Shown here one piece after another: positions 55,851-64,000 of a stretch of 64,000 bases of DNA. The notes beneath the pieces were generated by a model, which did not search any database, had not been told where the DNA came from, and was given only the letters and a program-made list of their open reading frames with translations. The translations under genes and the position numbers were made by a program. The stretch covers positions 186,001 through 250,000 of the forward strand of contig JAKCPI010025700.1 in the NCBI GenBank assembly GCA_023213315.1. Direction: 5' to 3'. Position 1 is the stretch's first letter; each line of letters begins with the position of its first letter. This DNA comes from Euborellia annulipes. Taxonomy: Eukaryota; Arthropoda; Insecta; Dermaptera; Anisolabididae.

Positions 55851-56683
55851 GTCGCCCTTAATAGATAAAAGTTTGGCCACACCTGTCATATATTGTTTCA
55901 ATGAAAATGTTTGAACATGTTTATTTATGAAAACAAACTACTAGTAAAAAAAAAAAAAAACAATACTTTCTCTCTTTATATTTCAATATAGGTAAGAGAA
56001 AAAAAAATTTTTTGAAGTCAAGCAAAAGACGTTGTCACGTTAAAAAGCCACCGGCTGTGTAGAAGACACAGCTAACACCTAATTTTTATTTATTCATATT
56101 TATTAATTTAATTAAAAACTCCGTCCCAGAATCTTCTAAATTATTTTATTATTTTATTTATAAAACTAGCAATCATTTGGAAAATTGATCTTGGTGGCCA
56201 ATATTCGTGCCTCCCCTTAGACTTGTCCGCGCCTCCCCTTAGACTAGTCCGCGCCTCCCTAAGGAGGCGCGCCTCACAGTTTGGAAAACGCTGATCTAAA
56301 GCAACTTAGTTTCCTATTGATAAGAGAGAATTTTCTTAAAAGATTATTAATATTTGCTATAAATCAGTAAATATTTTGAATAGGTTGGTTTAATTATGGG
56401 AGGGGGGGGGGGGTAGAAACATAAATAATAATCCTGTGATGACGCCTTTCCTTAATTATATCATGAAATTTTCCAAACTTTTTATGCATATATGTCTTAT
56501 TAATAAATATATATTCTACTCTTAAGCTCAGTCAAAAAAAAGAAAATTTAATTATAGGCCTATATTTATTATTTTTCATTTGAGCGATTTAATTATAATA
56601 ATTAATTGGCTTTAGTTTGTTATAAGGAGAGATATAGCACAATAATTTCCAATGGAAAAATGTTGTTTTATAAGCCCCCTATC

Positions 56684-56952
56684 CAGGGGCGTATATAGAA
56701 ATTTTTTTCGGGAGGGGGGGGGGCCGGAACTCAAAAATTTTTCTGCGGAAAATTTTTTTTAAGAAACTAAATTTTTTTCACAAGAAATTTTTTGCGGAAC
56801 ATTTTTTCTTTTGCGGAACCAAAGTTTTCCATCCTGCGGAAAAAATTGTTGTGCTGGTGTCTGTATATCCCTATATATGTATATGTGTTTGGGAAATTTC
56901 GGGGGGGGGGGGGGCCGGGCCCCCTCGGCTCTCCCCCTTATATACGCCACCG
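56684..56952. mobile_element. hAT-type MITE, 8-bp duplication CCCCTATC
   Basis: 269 bp, left end CAGGGGCGTATATAGAA. The right end, TATATACGCCACCG, carries point changes. Exact CCCCTATC at 56676-56683 and 56953-56960. Frames on both strands here follow the G/C runs. Confidence 0.85.
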
Positions 56953-57189
56953 CCCCTATCCCTTATCTGAAATAATACCCTCAAATCACCCCCATAAAGT
57001 TCTCTATCTATTTTAAAAAAACTCCATAAAAATCGGTCTAGTTGTTTCAGAGTGTATGTATTAGACAGACTGTCTTTTAATAGTATAGATAATGTATAAT
57101 TATTAAGGTTTGGATTTGCAGGCATTATAGTTATGAAAAGTCAATGTTGAAATTTTTTTTTTTTTTTTTTTTGAAAGAATTGTGTTGTC

Positions 57190-57588
57190 TAATCTAAACT
57201 GTGAGGCGCGCCTCCCTAGGGAGGGGCGGACTAGTCTAAGGGGAGGCGTGAATATTAGCAACAGCAAGCAATTTTCCAAACTCAGCCAAAATTATTTATT
57301 TTATTGTGACGTTTGGGCCACTAGTCTAGGCCATCTTCAGTGACGGATTGTCATTTTTCATTCAAAATTAAAATTTCATTTATTCTCTCAAGAAGGCCGA
57401 AACGTGAAAATAATTTTTGCTGCATATGACTAGGAATTTTTTTTTGACTCCGCTTTAATATAAATTTATATTTTTTAGGATTAAAAATTTTTGTTTTTGT
57501 ATTATTTTACAAAATGGGGGAGGAGGGGAGGCGTCATATGATTAAATATTTTTAAGGGAGGCGTTGTAACAAAGTTTGGTAACCACTG
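57190..57588 (-). mobile_element. Inverted, eroded hAT-type unit
   Basis: Left end at 57588 reading leftward (CAGTGGTTACCAAACTTTG). The right end near 57200 is eroded (TAAACTGTGAGGCGCGCC). A stem-loop motif segment with CAAACG instead of GAAACG lies at 57308-57340. Confidence 0.6.
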
Positions 57589-57634
57589 GCCTAAAGTAAG
57601 ACTCATTCTAGAAAATTAACCTATGTGTAAATCT

Positions 57635-58465
57635 TATTTTCACGCCCTAGGGGGGGGGGTGCCTAAATTAAATATAAAATTTCAACCTCCTAGCTCAATT
57701 CCTTCATGCTCTAAATTGAACCCAAGCAGACACACAGACAGAACATGTCGCGAAAACCACATTTTTTGGATTCAGGGGACCTCAGAACGTGTATATCCAT
57801 CAAAGTCTCGACATCGAATTTTTGACATGAATCCAATACTTTCTCACTCTATATATATATATGTGTATTAACTTATACATATAGGTAAGAGAAAGTAAAA
57901 ATTCAAATCCGAATTGAGATTAGTTCTATAATAAAAAAGATGCGGTATCTCACCCCAGTAAAATTCTAAGTGGACTAATCATATCTTACTTTTCTACCTA
58001 ATGAAAAAAATCCCTACAAAATTCTACAAGGGATTCGAAGGGTTCCTAAGTTACCCAAAGTTATTATTATTTGTTTATGAGAGTTTCGAAATCTTCAAAA
58101 ATTTTAGAATGACATTAAATTGTTTCTATCCTACTATTATAATATTTGCTAAATATTGAATATAAATTTTAACACAAACGGAATGCACTTATTTTTTAGT
58201 AAAAGTATTACAAAACATTAATATCTTTATGCATTACAGGGGATGGGGCATTAACCCCCCTGGTTAATGCCTTCATACCTCCCCCCCCTTTAAGGAAATG
58301 CGAGCCTCACCGCGAAATTACTCTCAAAATAATTTGAATACATTTATAAATAATTATTTTAATTTTTATTTTATTTTGAAATTATTTTATTTTAATTTTC
58401 AACCCTTAATCCACCCCTGTATAAAAGTATATTTAGAAAATTTGATTAACAAAAATATAGGCCAT
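57635..58465 (-). repeat. R1 plus R2 module, third partial composite copy
   Basis: R1 end (57635-57900) then R2 (57900-58465) then a SINE body, the same order as in the composites at 51890 and 61750 but without hAT ends of its own. Confidence 0.7.
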
Positions 58466-59194
58466 ATAGAATTTGGATACCAAATGGCTTAAATTGAAAT
58501 GCCTGGACCCCATATATGTATATTTATTAATAACGGATATCGTAAAAAGTCTTATATGGCCTGAGTTGCCGAAAAGACTGTATGAATGTGTGTGTGAGTG
58601 TGAGTGTGAATGAGAAAAAAGTGTGAATGTTTAAAAAAAAAAAAAAAAAAAAAAAAAGTTTTATATTACATTAGAATTCTTTAAAAAAAAAAGAAATTTT
58701 CTCTACTGATTTTACATCCCCATAATGCTTAAAAATCCGATCCCTAATAATTATATGTTACATGATGGTGAATTAATTTCCAGGACCACTTAAAATTTAA
58801 ATAATAATTGAATGATTTTTTTAATTTATAAATATATTATTTTACTTTTTGCAATTAATTAGCATTGGTTTTCCATAAGGGGAGATTAAATTATTGATTT
58901 CTAATTTCAAGCATTTTTTGGGCCTCCCTATTTGGGGACAAATTTTCCTGGCCACCCACAAAAAGATGCTCAAATAGAGAATGACAGACAAACAGACTAC
59001 TGATTAAATTAAAAGATTTTACTAAATAAATTATTGAAATATTTTTTTAATAACCCTATCCACCCCATCTTTCTCTCCAACCGTCACAATGGACATGAAT
59101 AAATTCTTTAAATAAATAATCAATTTAATATTTGAAAGAAGAAAATAAATATAAACTTATATAATAAGAAACGTTGGTTTTTTTTCTAATTATT

Positions 59195-59872
59195 AAAAAA
59201 AAATCTGGTGTGACTGGCGCACAGCACACAACTTTCTCTTACCTTCGGTAATCTAAAGTTGTGTACAGTGCTTGTCACACCAGATTTTTTGTGTCGACAT
59301 ATATTTAGTTCCCGACAGTACGGAGCATATGAATTCAGATGTAAAATTTATAAGTATGGGAAAATATTTATATTTTGTTACCATGGCAACCATTTCTCCT
59401 ATCTTCCCTATGAAATACAAGAGTAAAGTGGTCTTCAGAAGATTTCAATTGCAAAATGAGAATATACATTTTAAAGAGCATCTAAAAAATAATTGATTTT
59501 TGAATTTTAAAAAAAATCGTTGCAGCAAATTTTGAGAAAATCGAAAAAAACTGAAAAAGTACATCAGTAAAGTACTAGTAATCTTTGGCCGATTTTGATT
59601 AAAAGCTTATTTTTCCGGTCCCGGGGGGTGTTTAACTTAAATATACAATTTCAGCCTCATAGCTCAATTCCTTCATGCTTAAAATTGAACAAACACCCAC
59701 CCACACACACATACACACAGACAGACCATGTCGCGAAAACCACTTTTTTGGATTCAGGGGAACTCAAAACGTATATATCCATCAAAATCTCGACATCGAA
59801 TTTTTGACATGAATCCAATACTTTCTCTATATATTAACATATATATAGAGGTAAGAGAAAATAAAAATATGA
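59195..59872 (-). repeat. R1 copy, inverted and complete
   Basis: Starts with the terminal hairpin (59200-59288) and ends GGTAAGAGAAAATA. The short plus-strand frames at 59272-59807 are repeat products. Confidence 0.8.
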
Positions 59873-60484
59873 GATTATTAAATACCTTTAATAAATTGCT
59901 CGCTTAAAAGGGGTTGGGTTGACTGACAGTATGTATTCGGGGTAAGTTACACCATAGGCGTAGCCAGAAATTTTCGATGGGGGGGTTCAGGATTATTTCT
60001 CCCCCTCCCCCCCCCCCATCAGACTAATAGGGCAGTATAAGGCGTCTAATGAAATATATGACTAGCCTATTCGCCCTCCTGGACCCCCCTCGGATTGGCT
60101 CGGGCCCGCCCTTCCTTAATAAAGTGCCGCAATTTTTCATTCAACTCGTTTCAGGCAATAAAAAATACAACCCTCACATCTTAAAGAATTTTAGATATAT
60201 CCCTATAATAGCGGAGTTTCTGTCTGTTTCTCTTAATCTGAGTTCTATCTCAGATCTCTTTTAGAAAAAAAAAAATAATAAATTTAATTATATAATAATT
60301 TTTATTATTTTTCATTTGAGGGATTTAATCAATTTTAATAGGCTTTAATTTTTTATAAAGCAAGACAAAAATCAATTCTTTTCAATGGGAAAATTCTGAA
60401 TTTTCTCGAATTTTTTGCGCTTCGGAGTAGCGAGAAAGAGAGAGTTCCGTGTTTATCAATTAACTGAGAGAGATGCCTGTTTGC

Positions 60485-60738
60485 CAGTGGCGGATTAATG
60501 CAATTTTGTCGGGGGGGGCGGTTTTTTTATTTTATTTTTTTTTTATTTAAGGACTTTGTCGGCATCTATGGCCATTTAGACCCCTTTCCTATTTATTTAA
60601 ATTGATTGGTAACAAATTCAATTGAAATTAAAGAGCGGAAATCATAATTTCTTTAGATTACTAGTTTTTATAACTGTATGAATTTCTTCTCGGGGGGGGG
60701 GGGCGATCGCCCCCACCGCCCCCTTTAATCCGCCCCTG
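60485..60738. mobile_element. hAT-type MITE, 8-bp duplication CTGTTTGC
   Basis: 254 bp, ends CAGTGGCGGATTAATG and TTTAATCCGCCCCTG, with long G/C runs inside. Exact CTGTTTGC at 60477-60484 and 60739-60746. Related to the element at 32021. Confidence 0.87.
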
Positions 60739-61284
60739 CTGTTTGCGGTAATATTATTTGATGGTGGAAAAAAATATAATAGACTAAATCAAAATAGTAA
60801 TTTCTGAATTTTAAAAGATAAAACTTTAATCTAATAATATTTAAAGTTAAAAAAAAAATTCAGAATACTTTCGAAAATATTTTCACCAAACCCTTAAAAT
60901 AATTCCTAGAGCTATTTTTTATTCATTACAATTGAAATATCTTTTTAAATAGTAGGAACTAGAAGGGTATGGACCAGGGCCGGAACGGGAGGCCTTGTTA
61001 GGAGGGGCTGCAATAAGATAAATCTTCTATAATATATACCATGTATATGTAACCGCAGAATATCAGTTTGTCATGTTAGAATTTCGAAATGAAATTTTGC
61101 ACCCTTAGAGAGGAATTTATGGAAAATTCAGAAAAAATACTCGTGTCTAAAAAATTCCCAAATGGGGTGGCTCAAGAAATTAAAAATTTTACCCATTGAA
61201 AAACATTGTGTTTTATATCTATTCTTATGAAAAAAAAAGGCCAATTAATAATAAAATAATTAATGATGAGAAGTGGCTGTAGAC

Positions 61285-63875
61285 CAGTGGTTTCCAAACT
61301 TTATGTTATCACGCCTCCCTTAAAAATAATTAATCTTATGACGCCTCCCCCTCCCCCATTTTATAAAATAATACAAAAACAAAAATTTTGAATGCTAAAA
61401 AATATAAATTTATATAAAAATATTTTTTTTATTTATTCTTATTTATATTAAAACTAGCAATCATTTGAAAAATAGGTCCTGGTGGCCAATATTCGCGCCA
61501 CCCCTTACGTTAGACTAGTCCGCGCCTCACAGTTTGGAAAACGCTGGAATAAGGGTATTTTATGGCTGGTGGAATTTGTATCAGGAATGGAAGTTAGAAG
61601 AAAACGAAGCCAGGATTTTTTCTTTAAAAATATATTTTAAAAGCTGACGTTTCGGCCTTGGTCAAAGCCATCCTCGGATGACCACTAACAGCTCCGAGGA
61701 TAGCTGCGTTTTCTTCTAACTTTCATTCATGAAGAAAAATATTTTTCTCAAATCTTATTTTCACGCCCTAGGGGGGTGCCTAAATTAAATATAAAATTTC
61801 AACCTCCTAGCTCAATTCCTTCATGCTCTAAATTGAACCCAAACAGACAAACAGACCATGTCGCGAAAACCACATTTTTTGGATTCAGGGGACCTCAGAA
61901 CGTGTATATCCATCAAAGTCTCGACATCGAATTTTTGACATGAATCCAATACTTTCTCACTCTATATATATATATATATATATGTGTGTATTAACTTATA
62001 CATATAGGTAAGAGAAAGTAAAAATTCAAATCAGAATTGAGATTAGTTCTATATACAAAAAGATGCGGTAACTCACCCCAGTAAAATTCTAAGTGGTCCA
62101 ATCATATTTTACTTTTCTACCTAATGAAAAAAATCCCTACAAAATTCTGCAAGGGATTCGATGGGTTGCTAAGTGTTATTATTATCTGTTTATGAGAGTT
62201 TCGAAATCTTCAAAAATTAATTCCGCCCCAGTAATAAGAAATTTTAGAATGACATTAAATTGTTTCTATCCTACTATACTATTTAATAAATATTGAATAT
62301 AAATTTTAACACAAACGGAATGCACTTATTTTTTAGTAAAAGTATTACAAAACATTAATATCTTTGTGCATTATAGGTGATGGGGCATTAACCCCCCCCC
62401 CCTGGCATACCCCCCTTTAAGGAAATGCGAGCCTTCACCGCGAAATTACTCTCAAAATAATTTGAATACATTTATAAATAATTATTTTAATTTTTATTTT
62501 GTTTTGAAATTATTTTATTTTATTTTTCAACCCTTAATCCAGCCCTGTGTAAAAGTATATTAAGGAAATTTGATTAACAAAAATATAGGCCAAATAGAAT
62601 TTGGATACCAAATGGCTTAAATTGAAATGCCTGGACCCCCGATATGTATATTATTAATTAATAACGGTTATCGTCAAAGTCTTATATGGCCTGAGTTGCC
62701 GAAAAGGGTGAATGTGTGTGTGATTGTGAGTGTGAATGAGAAAAAAGTGTGAGTGTTTAAAAAAAAAAAAGATAAAAAATAAAAAACTAATTTTTTTTTC
62801 AATGCCACCTGCACTCCCCCTCCCCCTCCCCCTTATATTCACTCTCTACCCTTAGTGAAATACAAAATATTCAATTTCATATTCAAAGAATCGTTTTTTG
62901 CAGTCAAATTATTTGTTTCTATCATTTTTTTTTTCAACGATAAAATGCATAATAATTACCTTTAATAAGACACTCAAGAGGGTGTGTTGGTTGACGGTGA
63001 GGGCAGGGTGGATTGCACTATATTAATTATTCACTTTGATTCACTTTAAACACAAATAAATAACAGAGCAGCTCGGCGCGCCTGCAGCCCCGCCACCAAC
63101 TCGACTGAACGAGAGGTTCGTCTCTCTTATCTCTTTGTATAGGAATAAAAATAAATGAAAATAACAATTCCCTTTTTATTAAAAGTAAAAAAATACCTTT
63201 TGCTCTAATCTAACTATATTTAGAGCTCGAAAAGAATGGCAACAAGTGATTTGGAATATTCCAAGGGCTGTCTTAAATAATCAACCCTTCATCCCCCTAT
63301 CAACCCTGTTTTTTGAATGTTTTCTATTTATTTGGCTTCAATTGAGCTAAAATAAATTAAAAAAATATTTTTATCAATTTTTCAACCCCTTATCCAATCT
63401 TTTTTCTTTTTTTTTAACACTCACACTTTTTTCTCATTCACAACACTCACATTCATACAGTTTTTTCGGCAACTCAGGCCATTTAAGACTTTAAACGATA
63501 CTCGAATGTTTAATATATCTATTGGGGGTCCAGGCATTCTTATTTAAGCCATTTGGTATCCAAATGGCTTAAATAAAAACATCGGACTGCCTAGTGTCCG
63601 AATCCGCGACTTTTGGAATACGAGGTTAGCACGCAAACCCCTACACCAAGCCTCGAGGGCACTAAAAAATATAAACATAAAAATTTTTTTTTTTTATTTA
63701 TTCATATTTAATTAAGGGAAACCTCCGTCCCAGAATCTTCTAAATTATTTTATTATTTTATTTATAAAACTAGCAATCATTTGGAAAATTGATCTTGGTG
63801 GCCAATATTCGCGCCTCCCCTTAGACTAGTCCGCGCCTCCCTAGGGAGGCGCGCCTCACAGTTTGGAAAACGCTG
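61285..63875. mobile_element. Composite hAT-ended element, younger copy, duplication CTGTAGAC
   Basis: Ends CAGTGGTTTCCAAACT and AGTTTGGAAAACGCTG bracket 2591 bp, with exact CTGTAGAC at 61277-61284 and 63876-63883. The interior is colinear with the 51353 element: short hAT unit, stem-loop segment, R1 (61750-62022), R2 (62023-62600), SINE body (62600-62770), R3 (62800-63560), inverted SINE with head (63430-63655). No ORF of transposase length. Confidence 0.82.
63430..63655 (-). repeat. SINE, inverted, with tRNA-like head
   Basis: On the minus strand GAGGCTTGGTGTAGGGG and GCGGATTCGGACACT match the A- and B-box positions of the SINE at 53026; the body follows. Confidence 0.65.
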
Positions 63876-63883
63876 CTGTAGAC

Positions 63884-64000
63884 TATGAATTGAGTATAAG
63901 AGACTTTGCAGCCAAGGAATTAAATAAAAACTTTTATTTAATTGTTAACCGTGGACGTTTGGGTAGCAAATCACGACCTTTCTCAGGGCAATTAATTGTT
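63884..64000. other. Window end with partial repeat
   Basis: It contains a variant of the stem-loop motif (63955-63988) that is probably the left part of another foldback cut by the window edge. Confidence 0.4.

Larger units (their letters stand above)
51353..56293. mobile_element. Composite hAT-ended element, older copy
   Basis: The left end CAGTGGTTTCCAAACT and right end AGTTTGGAAAACGCTG (inverse CAGCGTTTTCCAAACT) bracket 4941 bp. Flanks ATATAAAG (51345-51352) and ATCTAAAG (56294-56301) match 7 of 8. The interior holds R1, an R2 module (52143-52740, again 53390-53850), a SINE split by a MITE, and an R3 module (53890-54900). No transposase: non-autonomous. Confidence 0.7.
55064..57632. repeat. 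Inverted pair of hAT-type left ends with shared flanks
   Basis: The plus strand at 55064-55160 (TTTTCTAGAATGAGTCTTAC, then the element's left end at 55098) returns inverted at 57530-57632 (left end at 57588). The shared flank outside the element shows that genomic DNA was duplicated with it. Confidence 0.65.

Noticed and set aside
2490..62022. CRISPR-like or satellite array from the repeated R1 ends
   Set aside because: Copies are dispersed, in both orientations and irregularly spaced, in a eukaryotic genome.

Overview
The window is animal genomic DNA, about 70% A+T by eye, with compact eukaryotic genes in a dense bed of transposon debris. The GT-AG introns, the arthropod-type trehalose-6-phosphate synthase exon and the kinds of mobile element (mariner/Tc1, hAT-type MITEs, a Ty3/gypsy element, tRNA-derived SINEs) suggest an arthropod. 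A parasitic copepod such as a sea louse is my best guess from the AT-rich, repeat-rich style. That is inference; no database was searched.

Layout. 1-9.8 kb: no convincing protein gene, a series of foldback repeats, and one small GC-richer ORF at 3691. 9.8-10.7 kb: first coding exon of a minus-strand gene for an acidic disordered N-terminus (possibly reticulon-like). 11.2-29.0 kb: a complete 11-exon plus-strand gene for the catalytic subunit of serine palmitoyltransferase (SPTLC2, Drosophila lace), rebuilt here as 660 residues with every junction in phase. Its introns hold long palindromes, Tc1/mariner remnants and a structurally intact, apparently young gypsy retrotransposon (22110-26992) sitting inside an older mariner-containing foldback. 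29.1-41.4 kb: no gene; nested foldbacks, hAT-type MITEs, a tRNA-Arg-like inverted pair, and a decayed ORF split by a MITE. 41.5-41.9 kb: GC-rich 5' region and first coding exon of trehalose-6-phosphate synthase; I could not find its second exon in the remaining 22 kb. 48.7-51.2 kb: a minus-strand five-exon gene for a 150-residue protein I do not recognise. 51.3-64 kb: two related composite elements with hAT-type ends and 8-bp target duplications, built from shared repeat modules and SINEs.

How the genes relate. SPTLC2 makes the sphingoid base precursor at the ER; it diverges from the minus-strand gene across about 520 bp that may be a shared promoter. Tps1 makes trehalose-6-phosphate. If its intron spans the rest of the window, the 150-residue gene is nested antisense inside it. 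I see no operon-like or functional coupling among the loci.

The most notable signals are the cryptic five-exon gene; a stem-loop motif (YTGANNA, one base, stem, usually GAAACGT) recurring at ten loci, often as inverted pairs in foldbacks; mobile elements with exact 8-bp duplications; and a nearly perfect 668-bp palindrome.
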